Source of the DNA: DAOTWY01 sp003696565
Lineage (GTDB): Bacteria > Chloroflexota > Anaerolineae > Aggregatilineales > Phototrophicaceae
DNA: 53,974 nt
Direction of reading: 5' to 3'
NCBI GenBank assembly: GCA_034435635.1
Contig: DAOTWY010000120.1
Coordinates: forward strand, 1 to 53,974
Positions 1 through 7,698 of this stretch are shown piece by piece (positions within the stretch are counted from its first letter, which is position 1; each line of letters opens with the position of its first letter). The position numbers and the translations under genes are program-made. The notes below the pieces were generated by a model, which did not search any database, was not told the DNA's origin, and was given only the letters and a program-made list of their open reading frames with translations.

Positions 1-4
1 AATT

Positions 5-39
5 AAAAGACCGCTTCTTTGGTGAGCGGTCTTTTTTTT
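5..39. terminator. Rho-independent terminator, possibly bidirectional
   Basis: An 11-bp perfect inverted repeat (AAAAGACCGCT at 5-15, AGCGGTCTTTT at 25-35) with a 9-nt loop is followed by a run of eight T on the plus strand. Read on the minus strand it ends in TCTTTTAATT. It lies directly after the stop of the minus-strand mevalonate operon and would also stop plus-strand transcription entering from outside the window. Confidence 0.8.
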
Positions 40-56
40 GTGAATTTATCAAACAG

Positions 57-368
57 TTATGAGCGAGGCATCACTTTACGGAATTTATAGCCATAAACAA
101 TCATGCCCTTTTTACCTTCTGTGGTCAACTTACGTGTGACCATCTCCACACGATCACCAATTTGAAGTGGATCATCCCCTAGATCAGTAATCTGAGCTGT
201 AAGCATTGGACCTTCATCTAACTTGACCAACGCTAATATATAAGGGGCTTGCTCAGTAAATGATTCCGGTGCATCTTGCACCACGGTAAAGCTGTATACC
301 TCACCCATGCCAGAAAAAGTAAACGCCTCTTTACGTACTTCAACTGGCTTTGGCATATCTGTCATCAT
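57..368 (-). CDS. DUF35 OB-fold domain protein of the thiolase/HMG-CoA synthase operon
   Basis: A 103-residue protein that is essentially only the OB-fold half of a DUF35 (ChsH2-like) acyl-CoA-binding protein. Recognised by the GEVYSFTVV strand, the APYILALVKLDEGP segment and the C-terminal IVYGYKFR. Family knowledge: in archaea a DUF35 protein bridges acetoacetyl-CoA thiolase and HMG-CoA synthase and passes the intermediate between them. Here it is the last gene of an operon encoding those partners. The usual N-terminal zinc-ribbon/helical part is missing and appears instead as the separate 378-551 reading frame, in the same frame and separated by one TAA. Start is ATG at 368 or the adjacent ATG at 365, with GAGAG just upstream. 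Confidence 0.85.
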   Translation of the reverse strand: MMTDMPKPVEVRKEAFTFSGMGEVYSFTVVQDAPESFTEQAPYILALVKLDEGPMLTAQITDLGDDPLQIGDRVEMVTRKLTTEGKKGMIVYGYKFRKVMPRS

Positions 369-377
369 GACACTCTC

Positions 378-551
378 TTATGCTGCTGTCTTTTTAGCAT
401 CAACAACAACGAGTTGCTCTGTGTCGTTGTCTTTGATATCGGATGTTTCCACCGACGGACGCGCCTGGAGGCTTGTTTCACCATTTTCATAACGAACACC
501 TTCCAAACGATACCGCTGTGCATTCATACGCCAGTGACGTGAAATTTGCAT
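378..551 (-). CDS. 57-residue N-terminal DUF35-like stub with a degenerate zinc ribbon
   Basis: A small gene with ATG at 551, AGGAG about 10 nt upstream, and stop TAA at 378-380. The protein begins MQISRHWRMNAQRYRL, which resembles the N-terminal helix of DUF35 proteins (HWR..ERYRLVG). Where the family usually carries a CxxC zinc ribbon this protein reads VRYENGETSL, with no cysteine anywhere. The frame is the same as the downstream OB-fold gene (starts 183 bp apart). The pair is therefore either one ancestral gene split by a stop codon or two cooperating peptides. The good ribosome binding site before this ORF and the restart signal before the next gene favour expression of both. Confidence 0.7.
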   Translation of the reverse strand: MQISRHWRMNAQRYRLEGVRYENGETSLQARPSVETSDIKDNDTEQLVVVDAKKTAA

Positions 552-632
552 AACTCAACGCTCCTGTGCAAATTTGAACAATCTAGTCAGATTATAAGTG
601 GGTTATACTCTCAAAAACTCTCGCAAGAACTA

Positions 633-1778
633 TCAAAGGCTCTCAGAAATTGTCAGAACATGGGTCACAGCGGTGCTTGCGAGACCACTTAAGTTCTGGA
701 TGAGTGCAACTCTTGGATTATTTATCTGATTCTCACCTGCTTTACCACGCAATTGTAAAACAGCTTCAACCGCTTGATAAACACCAGTTGCACCGGCAGG
801 GTTTCCACGACTCTTTAGCCCGCCAAAAGTACAGAGAGGTAGTTTGCTGCCATCTGCCAGTTGCCAGCCTGTTCCACGCTCAGCAAATCCAGCGGCTTCT
901 AGTGACAATGTACTGAGGATTGTAAAAGCGTCATGCAGTTCAAAGAAATCAACATCATCAACTGTTAAACCGGCTTGTGCTAAGGCTTTTTGGGTTGAGA
1001 TTGCCACAGCATCCAGATGCAATAAATCTGCACGATCTTGTAGAGTAAATGCATCAGTCGCCGCCGCACTACCAGCAATCAGAACAGGCTGTGCAACAAG
1101 GTCTGCGGCACGCTCAGCAGAAGTGACAATCACTGCCGCTGCCCCATCGGCATCTGGCGCGCTATCAAAAAGGTTAACCGGATCAGCTACCATTGGTGCT
1201 TTGGAAAATGCACCAGGTTTGATCGTATTACGAAACATGGCATAAGGATTACGCTTACCGTTTGCATGAGCATTGATACTAAACGCTTCAAAAGCATCTA
1301 GCCCAACCTGGAACTCATGCATATAACGACGCATAAGAAGTGCAGCTAAAGCGGGCAAGGTCGCACCATGAATTGCCTCAAAATCCGCATCCAAGCTAAC
1401 AGTACGTGCTTGAGTTTGGGCAGATCCAATACAATCGGTGGATTTTTCGACACCAATAACTAACGCGGTCTGTACCTCGCCAGATTTAACTGCCAAACAC
1501 GCCGCGCGGAGTGCTGCGGCACCGGATGCTTCTGCCGCTTCAATTGTTATCGCTTCAATGCCTTTTAATCCAATATAATCAGCAACTAAACCACCCAGAT
1601 GTGATTGGCTACTAAACGTCGTGCCATAGGCATTTGCCACATACAATGCATCAATTGCCTTTGTGGCAGCATCCGTCAGAGCTTCATGCGCCGCCTGAGC
1701 CGCCAACATCCGCAATCCCTGATCCCAATGCTCACCCACCGGGGTCATGCCAACACCAATAATCGCTACTTCCCGCAT
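633..1778 (-). CDS. Archaeal/SCP-x-type thiolase-like protein lacking the usual nucleophile
   Basis: A 381-residue thiolase-superfamily protein of the archaeal type that makes acetoacetyl-CoA for the mevalonate pathway. Visible landmarks are VIGVEKSTD near 108-116, LHDAFTIL, and the C-terminal GGLKSRGNPAGATGVYQ. The family normally has a nucleophilic Cys in an EAACASG-type motif; this protein reads IEAAEASG, placing Glu83 there. The GHP histidine of thiolases is Asn326 (GNP). The nucleotide sequence encodes both changes with no sign of a frameshift. It sits 6 bp after the HMG-CoA synthase stop, with AAGGA inside that gene's end as ribosome site. Family assignment is firm; acetoacetyl-CoA thiolase activity is doubtful, so a structural role in the HMG-CoA synthase/DUF35 complex or a ketoacyl-binding role is possible. 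Confidence 0.85.
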   Translation of the reverse strand: MREVAIIGVGMTPVGEHWDQGLRMLAAQAAHEALTDAATKAIDALYVANAYGTTFSSQSHLGGLVADYIGLKGIEAITIEAAEASGAAALRAACLAVKSGEVQTALVIGVEKSTDCIGSAQTQARTVSLDADFEAIHGATLPALAALLMRRYMHEFQVGLDAFEAFSINAHANGKRNPYAMFRNTIKPGAFSKAPMVADPVNLFDSAPDADGAAAVIVTSAERAADLVAQPVLIAGSAAATDAFTLQDRADLLHLDAVAISTQKALAQAGLTVDDVDFFELHDAFTILSTLSLEAAGFAERGTGWQLADGSKLPLCTFGGLKSRGNPAGATGVYQAVEAVLQLRGKAGENQINNPRVALIQNLSGLASTAVTHVLTISESL

Positions 1779-1784
1779 CTTATC

Positions 1785-2846
1785 TCAATCCTTCAATTTA
1801 TCCCGGAAACGACAATAGGTTGCGTAATCAATTTGTGTACGCCGTGCAATATAATCGCGTGTTTTTGGAGCAAGATTTTGCACCTGTGAAATACGGTCTG
1901 TCACTAAAATGTCAAACGCATCTGACCCTGCCCCACTACCATAACTCACCATCAAAATTCGATCACCAGGTTGCGCTACATCAAGGATCGCTGTTAGTCC
2001 AATCATGCATGAGCCAGAATAGACATTGCCAATTTCATTCGCTAACAATCCTGTTCCGATCTGCTCCGACGTAAACCCTAATAACTGCCCAGCACGGCTG
2101 GGGAATTTAACGTTCGGTTGATGAAATACCGCATAAGTATAATCAGTTGGTGTAGTATTCATCATTTCCATCATCGTTTTAGCCGCCGTCATCACATGGT
2201 TAAAATAGGCAGGTTCACCCGTAAAACGATCACCATGAGAAGGATAGACCTCACCAGACCGCCGCCAAAAATCCGGTGTATCTGTTACAAAGCTATAGCT
2301 ACCCTGATAAACAGCAACGGCGTGTTCCGCTGGACCTAAAATAAATGCCGCTCCGCCGGATGCGGCTGTGTATTCTAGGGCATCACCTGGACGACCTTGT
2401 GCTGTATCCATACCAATACCGAGGGCGTATCCCCCCATGCCACTCCCAACGATACCAATGGCTGCCTGAACCGCTTCTGTGCCAGCTTTACAAGCAAATT
2501 CCCAATCAGCGGCTTGAATATTTGGAGATGTACCGATACTTTCTGCAACAATGGTACTAGTCGGTTTGACAGCATAAGGGTGGCTTTCGCTACCAACCCA
2601 AACAGCACGGATATCACGAGGGTCAATTTGGGCACGTGCGAGCGCATTGCGGGCAGCCTCGATTGACATCGTTGTCACGTCTTCATCTAGCCCAGCGACG
2701 GCTTTCTCTTTAATAGGACTACCGCCTAAGCCGTTTGTCCAAATTCGAGAGACTTCTGCCCCTGGCAGACGATAACGCGGAACATACGCACCATATCCAA
2801 CAATTCCAACTTGGCGATCAGGTCGCATTAGCCACGAATTGTTCAT
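1785..2846 (-). CDS. Archaeal-type hydroxymethylglutaryl-CoA synthase
   Basis: A 353-residue enzyme that condenses acetyl-CoA with acetoacetyl-CoA to HMG-CoA, the second step of the mevalonate pathway. The catalytic triad is readable: Glu87 in VGSESHPYAVKPT, the acyl-acceptor Cys119 in WEFACKAGTEA, and His242 in FHQPNVKFP. The length and the N-terminal VGIVGYGAYVPRYR match the archaeal/ChsH-associated type rather than the longer eukaryotic form. The ATG at 2846 overlaps the reductase stop by 4 bp (ATGA), so translation is probably coupled. Followed after 6 bp by the thiolase-like gene and then DUF35, the same gene order logic as the archaeal thiolase-HMGCS-DUF35 complex. Confidence 0.93.
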   Translation of the reverse strand: MNNSWLMRPDRQVGIVGYGAYVPRYRLPGAEVSRIWTNGLGGSPIKEKAVAGLDEDVTTMSIEAARNALARAQIDPRDIRAVWVGSESHPYAVKPTSTIVAESIGTSPNIQAADWEFACKAGTEAVQAAIGIVGSGMGGYALGIGMDTAQGRPGDALEYTAASGGAAFILGPAEHAVAVYQGSYSFVTDTPDFWRRSGEVYPSHGDRFTGEPAYFNHVMTAAKTMMEMMNTTPTDYTYAVFHQPNVKFPSRAGQLLGFTSEQIGTGLLANEIGNVYSGSCMIGLTAILDVAQPGDRILMVSYGSGAGSDAFDILVTDRISQVQNLAPKTRDYIARRTQIDYATYCRFRDKLKD

Positions 2847-4123
2847 TTATTCATCCTTTCCTTAAGTAGTTCCTTCGCGCGTTCTAGGCGAATATTATTT
2901 TCATCAATCATTTGCTGGACGATATGCGGTACAAGCTCAACACTAGCACCCGCTGCAAGAGCCAGCTGACGGGCGTGCATTCGCATGTGCCCATGTTGTA
3001 TTCCCTCCGTTGCTAAAGCACGGATTGCAGCAAGGTTTTGTGCCAAACCAACTGCCGCGATCACTTCAGCAAGTTCTTGCGCAGATTGTACCCCCAAAAT
3101 TTGCAGAGCTAATTGCGCCATCGGATGCACACGAGTTGCCCCGCCCACGATACCAACAGACAGTGGTATTTCAATAGCCCCTCGCAAATTATCATCATCA
3201 TCCTGCCACCAGCGGGTCATACTACTATAGCCCCCATGGCGTGCAGCATAAGCATGAGCACCGGCTTCCACTGCACGCCAGTCATTGCCAGTTGCTATGA
3301 CCACCGCATCAATTCCGTTCATCACTCCCTTATTATGGGTAGCAGCACGGTATGGATCAACTTCCGCAAAAACTCCTGCCTCAACAATTGCACGGACGAC
3401 ATCCGCACCGGAAAAATCCCCCCTTGCAAGCGAGGATGCTGGAATCATCCCCTCAGCGCGGGCTTTCCGTTGATCTGTCAAATTGCTCAAAATTCTTAAA
3501 TTAACTCGCCCGCCTGTCAACGCCTCAATATGTGGTGCAAGATGTTCAACAGCGGTATTAATAGCGTTTGCCCCCATCGCGTCTCGGGTATCAATTAATA
3601 GATGGATCACTAGCATTGTGCCGATAGGAGTATTTTCAAACACACGGGTTTGAATATCCCGCGCGCCACCTCCACGCTTAACAATGCTACCACCAACGCT
3701 ATCCGCTTCAGTTAATAGACGCGCTTTATTCACCTCAATTGCCTGCAACGCAGCAGCCATATCAGGCACATCCAACACCTGAATTTGCCCGATCATAACT
3801 GGTTCATCGCTTGAAGTGGTAAAGCCGCCTCCCTCGCGGAACATTTTCGCCGCATTGCTGCAAGCTGCCACAACAGACGGTTCTTCAATCACCATCGGAA
3901 TGAGATAATCCCGCCCATTGATGAGAAAATTAGTCGCAACAGCAAATGGCAAATTATACCGCCCGATAACGTTTTCGATCATATTGTTTGCCTGCTCTTG
4001 CGTCAGTCCACCGTCAATTGGTAGATCTATACCAGATGGCAACCAATCTTGGATGATCGCTAAACGTTCCTCTAAAGTTTTTTTATAGAATTGTGAAATT
4101 CGTGACGATTTTTTTGTTTCCAT
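2843..4123 (-). CDS. mvaA: Class II hydroxymethylglutaryl-CoA reductase
   Basis: A 426-residue reductase forming (or oxidising) mevalonate. It aligns by eye along its whole length with the Pseudomonas mevalonii class II enzyme: ENVIG near residue 50, EEPSVVAA (catalytic Glu about 81), DAMGAN, THNKGVMNG (Lys about 265), GNDWRAVEAG (Asp about 281), GGATRVHP, and the C-terminal GHMRMHAR carrying the catalytic His. Start: a GTG at 4132 is in frame, but the ATG at 4123 has AGAG 8 nt upstream and is preferred. First gene of the minus-strand operon. With HMG-CoA synthase adjacent, a biosynthetic rather than degradative role is likely. Cofactor preference cannot be read. Confidence 0.93.
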   Translation of the reverse strand: METKKSSRISQFYKKTLEERLAIIQDWLPSGIDLPIDGGLTQEQANNMIENVIGRYNLPFAVATNFLINGRDYLIPMVIEEPSVVAACSNAAKMFREGGGFTTSSDEPVMIGQIQVLDVPDMAAALQAIEVNKARLLTEADSVGGSIVKRGGGARDIQTRVFENTPIGTMLVIHLLIDTRDAMGANAINTAVEHLAPHIEALTGGRVNLRILSNLTDQRKARAEGMIPASSLARGDFSGADVVRAIVEAGVFAEVDPYRAATHNKGVMNGIDAVVIATGNDWRAVEAGAHAYAARHGGYSSMTRWWQDDDDNLRGAIEIPLSVGIVGGATRVHPMAQLALQILGVQSAQELAEVIAAVGLAQNLAAIRALATEGIQHGHMRMHARQLALAAGASVELVPHIVQQMIDENNIRLERAKELLKERMNK

Positions 4124-4132
4124 GCCAAGCAC

Positions 4133-4253
4133 TCTATCATGAGATGACTTTCAAAAGCTATCATTTCGGTTATTTTTAAGGCGTTACCTATTCAATTCTC
4201 ATACAGGCTGTTTACACTGCTTCCAGGCTTATCAGCTTATCAAAGGAAGACTC
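4133..4253. promoter_or_regulatory. Divergent intergenic region between mevalonate and carotenoid operons
   Basis: This 121-bp gap separates two diverging operons of terpenoid/lipid genes, so it must hold promoters for both strands. I see no consensus pair that I would defend. On the minus strand TTGAAT followed 17 nt later by TAACCG is a weak candidate. The plus-strand gene has GGA 7 nt before its ATG. Confidence 0.4.
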
Positions 4254-5237
4254 ATGCAACGTTATATCTTTGAAACGCTCCATCCAGAAATCTACCATGG
4301 ATATGGTAAGAAACCACCATATTTTGAAGGATGGTATTTTAAGGTTATCAGTGCAGATGAATCCGCCCGTTATGCCATCATTCCTGGCGTGTTTATCGGT
4401 CAAGCAGGAGGCGACCATGCTTTTATCCAGATATTAAACGGCATGACTGGCGAAGCAACTTATCATCAATTCCCGTTTGAAGCATTCAGAGCTGATGAAG
4501 AGACATTTAATGTCTGGATCGGCGATAATTACTTTAGTCAAAATCGCCTCGTCTTAAAAATTACAGACGATCAGTTGCATATTAATGGGGAGTTGTGCTT
4601 TCTTGGCGGTGAAGGATGGCCCGTCACCTTACGATCACCAGGTGTGATGGGATGGTATGCATGGTTACCGTTTATGGAATGCTATCATGGTATCTTAAGC
4701 TTCGATCATCACATTAGCGGCAAACTAACCGTTAATAAACAGACAATTGACTTCACAAATGGACGTGGTTATTTGGAAAAAGATTGGGGACAAGCATTCC
4801 CATCGGCTTATATTTGGCAACAAACCAACCACTTTGATACCGTTGGCACCTGTTTGACAGCCTCAGTTGCTATGATTCCATCAGTTGGGCGGACGTTTCG
4901 TGGTTTTTTACTTGGTTTCTATCATCAAAAACTGCTTTATCGGATGACAACCTATACTGGAGCAAAAATAGAACGATTAGAGATTACCGATGAACACGTT
5001 TATTGGACTGTTGTTGATCGTTCATATCGAATTGAGATGACATCAGAGCGTACGTCTGGCGGTTTACTTAAAGCCCCCATCCGCACAGCAATGCACAAAC
5101 GAGTTGACGAAACTCTGAACTCATCAATTTTTGTACGATTTTCTACCCGCAACGGTGATACTTTATTTGAAGGCACAGGGCGTTGCGCCGGATTAGAAGT
5201 CCATGGGGATTTGGAGACCTTATTAAACAGCAAATGA
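4254..5237 (+). CDS. Tocopherol cyclase (VTE1)-family protein
   Basis: A 327-residue protein with the tocopherol-cyclase-family hallmarks: an N-terminal PYFEGWYFK segment, and the central signature GYLEKDWGQAFPSAYIW followed by QTNHF, comparable with the plant VTE1 motif EKNWG..FP...W.Q.N. No signal peptide or membrane helix. Family knowledge: VTE1 cyclises prenylated quinols, while bacterial homologues are mostly uncharacterised; the fold is related to lipocalin-like carotenoid hydratases (CrtC/AttH). It opens an operon with CruF, glycosyltransferase and CrtI genes, so a role in hydrating, cyclising or binding a carotenoid or prenyl lipid is an inference. Start ATG with AAAGGA just upstream. 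Confidence 0.8.
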   Translation: MQRYIFETLHPEIYHGYGKKPPYFEGWYFKVISADESARYAIIPGVFIGQAGGDHAFIQILNGMTGEATYHQFPFEAFRADEETFNVWIGDNYFSQNRLVLKITDDQLHINGELCFLGGEGWPVTLRSPGVMGWYAWLPFMECYHGILSFDHHISGKLTVNKQTIDFTNGRGYLEKDWGQAFPSAYIWQQTNHFDTVGTCLTASVAMIPSVGRTFRGFLLGFYHQKLLYRMTTYTGAKIERLEITDEHVYWTVVDRSYRIEMTSERTSGGLLKAPIRTAMHKRVDETLNSSIFVRFSTRNGDTLFEGTGRCAGLEVHGDLETLLNSK

Positions 5238-6019
5238 CAACAATTAACCGATTTATTAACTGGAATAACAAGCAAGGGATGCAGTACAGCCTGATCTTAC
5301 TATGGATGCTGGCAATGATTTCTTTACCTATTATGAAATGGTCATTCGGACAAGACATCATCCCAATAGCGGTTACATTGGCACTGATAGTGCAATTTGG
5401 GGCTGTATTTTTTATCATGGTAACGCATCTAAGCTGGGGGCGAACATCCATAATTTTCTTATTAGTAGCGGTATCTACGTGGGGTATGGAATATCTTGGT
5501 TCAACGACAGGATTTCCGTTTGGCGACTACAATTATACTGATGTACTGCAACCACAGATCGGACATGTGCCACTTCTTATTCCCCTAGCGTGGTTTATGA
5601 TGCTGCCTCCAGCGTGGGTAATCGCGCAATTAATTACTGGAAGAAAGCGGATTATTGCCTATATCCTGGTTAGCGCACTAGCAATTACCGCTTGGGATTT
5701 ATTTCTTGATCCGCAAATGGTTGATTGGGGTTTCTGGATATGGAAGGATTCATCCGGTGGATATTTTGGTATTCCATGGTCAAATTATGCGGGTTGGTTA
5801 TTAACAGGTACTGTAGTCACTGTGTTAGTACGTCCTTATCGCTTTGAGTTACCCGAAGCACCTTTATTAACTGTGTATAGCATAGTCTGGTTTTTGCAGT
5901 CAATTGGATTAGCAATTTTCTGGAATCAACCAGCACCAGCACTAGTTGGCAGCTTATCAATGGGCATCTTATTGTTATTAGGTATGTGGAATTATCGAAA
6001 AGCGATCCTCAATGATTGA
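5234..6019 (+). CDS. CruF-like carotenoid biosynthesis membrane protein
   Basis: A 261-residue, mostly hydrophobic protein with about seven membrane segments. The motif GMEYLGSTTGFPFGDYNY followed by PLLIPLAWFMMLPPAW is typical of the CruF family (1',2'-hydratase acting on acyclic carotenoid ends, DUF422). An in-frame opening extends back to 5183, but the ATG at 5234 overlaps the upstream stop as ATGA and is the sensible start. It overlaps plsY by 8 bp downstream. Together with the glycosyltransferase and CrtI-type enzyme it suggests synthesis of a hydroxylated, glycosylated acyclic carotenoid. The exact substrate is not shown by the sequence. Confidence 0.85.
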   Translation: MTTINRFINWNNKQGMQYSLILLWMLAMISLPIMKWSFGQDIIPIAVTLALIVQFGAVFFIMVTHLSWGRTSIIFLLVAVSTWGMEYLGSTTGFPFGDYNYTDVLQPQIGHVPLLIPLAWFMMLPPAWVIAQLITGRKRIIAYILVSALAITAWDLFLDPQMVDWGFWIWKDSSGGYFGIPWSNYAGWLLTGTVVTVLVRPYRFELPEAPLLTVYSIVWFLQSIGLAIFWNQPAPALVGSLSMGILLLLGMWNYRKAILND

Positions 6020-6626
6020 ACTTTTACTCATTCCATTTGGTTTTATGCTTGGGGCGATCCCATTTGCAGTACTAATTGGACAATATGGATTAGGTGTGGA
6101 CATCCGCCAATATGGTGATGGCAATCCAGGCGCGTTTAATGTTTTACGTGCTAGGGGCATTGGCTGGGGTGGTGTGGCATTGATCTTAGATATTAGTAAA
6201 GGCGCAATCCCGGCTGGATTGGCGGTACATATATTTCATATTGATGGTTTGCTGTTGGTATTAATCGCTATTTCGCCAGTGTTGGGTCATGCCTTTTCAC
6301 CGTTTTTAAGTTTTAAGGGGGGTAAAGCGATTGCAGCTACCGCAGGGATGTTGATTGGTTTAAGTCTGCTTGTGCTACCTACTGTATTCATGATTTCGTT
6401 GATTGTGTTTTATCTTGTATTGACATCCAGTGCATGGGCAGTGATGTTTACGATGTTCACATTATTCATTTATATGGTGCTGATTCAATCACCATTAACC
6501 TGGTTTGCAGCGGTAGGCAGTACCTTGATCATTTTGATCTATCGACATCATAAAGAATTAAGCAAGTTACCGGAGTTGACAAAACGTGCTCGTTTTCTTC
6601 ATCGCCATCACACTAACAATTATTAG
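6012..6626 (+). CDS. plsY: PlsY-family glycerol-3-phosphate acyltransferase
   Basis: A 204-residue integral membrane protein with about five hydrophobic segments and the three PlsY signatures: GDGNPGAFNV near 35-45, GHAFSPFLSFKGGKA near 95-110, and a C-terminal IYRHHKELSKL. PlsY transfers the acyl group of acyl-phosphate to glycerol-3-phosphate, the first step of membrane phospholipid synthesis. It is embedded between a carotenoid hydratase and a carotenoid-type glycosyltransferase with overlapping ends. It may be a specialised paralogue acylating a carotenoid glycoside precursor, or simply the housekeeping enzyme in an odd place. Confidence 0.88.
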   Translation: MIELLLIPFGFMLGAIPFAVLIGQYGLGVDIRQYGDGNPGAFNVLRARGIGWGGVALILDISKGAIPAGLAVHIFHIDGLLLVLIAISPVLGHAFSPFLSFKGGKAIAATAGMLIGLSLLVLPTVFMISLIVFYLVLTSSAWAVMFTMFTLFIYMVLIQSPLTWFAAVGSTLIILIYRHHKELSKLPELTKRARFLHRHHTNNY

Positions 6627-7698
6627 CTTAATTACCCTTTCAAATGTCTTGTTGTTTCCACGTCTAAAGACATGTGTCATCCCATATGATACGCCATTTG
6701 TCTCTGTGATGATACCTGCACGGAATGAAGCGACAGTTATCGCCAAGACCATTGCACATCTCATGAAGCAGGATTATCCGAATTATGAAGTCATCTTATT
6801 AGACGACAATTCCACAGATAATACAGGTGAGATTGCTGAACAAGTCGGTCAAGCGGATAAATTAACGGTTATCCAAGGTAAGCCATTACCAGAAGGCTGG
6901 ATAGGCAAAAACTGGGCTTGTCATCAGATGCAACAAGTAGCAAAAGGGGATATATTCATTTTTACAGATGCAGATGTCATCTGGGAAGAAAATGGTTTAA
7001 ATGCATTGATCGCAGATATGCAGCGTACCCAAGCAGACTTATATACAGTATGGTCTACGCAACAAACTATCACCTGGGCAGAGCGGTTAATCGTACCGGC
7101 TATGGCGATGGTAGTTGTGGGTTATTTACCGGTTATCGGGGCACATTATATTCCATTGGCGGCTTTTGGTGCAGCCAATGGGCAGTGCATGGCTTGGCGT
7201 AAATCTGCTTATAAACATGTTGGCGGGCATGAGGCAGTGAGAGATAACGTGCTAGAAGATGTTACATTGGCGCGTAAAGTCAAAGCATGTGGGCTGCGTT
7301 TAAGAATGGCGGATGGCAATCGCCTAATTCGTTGTCGAATGTATAATGGTTGGGTTGATGTTCGAGATGGCTATGCGAAAAATATTTTGGCAGGATATGG
7401 CAGTGTACCCGCTTTAATCATTGCAATAATCTTTCATTGGCTGATCTTCTTAGTCCCCTGGGTGTTCATATTATTTCAAGAGACACGGCTGGCAGGATTG
7501 TTGTTAGTCGTTATGGGGTTAGCTATCCGAGCAACAACAGCGGCGTTTACACATCAACGAGTGGTAGATGCTTTATTGATGCCTGTCACAGTGTTGTTGT
7601 TAACACGGATCGCGCTACAAGCAATTTATTGGCATTATCGATATGGTGGTCCCAAATGGAAAGGTCGAACAATCAGAAAGGCAGCCCATCATGGATAA
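6586..7698 (+). CDS. Family 2 glycosyltransferase, carotenoid (CruC/CrtQ) type
   Basis: A 370-residue membrane-anchored GT2 enzyme. One N-terminal hydrophobic helix is followed by the catalytic domain: SVMIPARNEATVI, DDNSTDNT, the DADV metal site after FIFT, and NVLEDVTLARKVKACG with the ED motif. Three hydrophobic helices close the C terminus. This layout matches glycosyltransferases that decorate carotenoid acids or alcohols. The start is a GTG at 6586 with GGAG about 10 nt upstream, which makes the gene overlap plsY by 41 bp. It overlaps the next gene by 8 bp. Sugar donor and acceptor are unknown; a hydroxycarotenoid made by the neighbouring CruF- and CrtI-like enzymes is the obvious candidate. 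Confidence 0.85.
   Translation: MLVFFIAITLTIISLITLSNVLLFPRLKTCVIPYDTPFVSVMIPARNEATVIAKTIAHLMKQDYPNYEVILLDDNSTDNTGEIAEQVGQADKLTVIQGKPLPEGWIGKNWACHQMQQVAKGDIFIFTDADVIWEENGLNALIADMQRTQADLYTVWSTQQTITWAERLIVPAMAMVVVGYLPVIGAHYIPLAAFGAANGQCMAWRKSAYKHVGGHEAVRDNVLEDVTLARKVKACGLRLRMADGNRLIRCRMYNGWVDVRDGYAKNILAGYGSVPALIIAIIFHWLIFLVPWVFILFQETRLAGLLLVVMGLAIRATTAAFTHQRVVDALLMPVTVLLLTRIALQAIYWHYRYGGPKWKGRTIRKAAHHG

Noticed and set aside
552..632. CTCTCAAA-like near repeats between the thiolase and stub genes
   Set aside because: The copies are short and imperfect (about 8 nt) and do not form a regular array or a hairpin.
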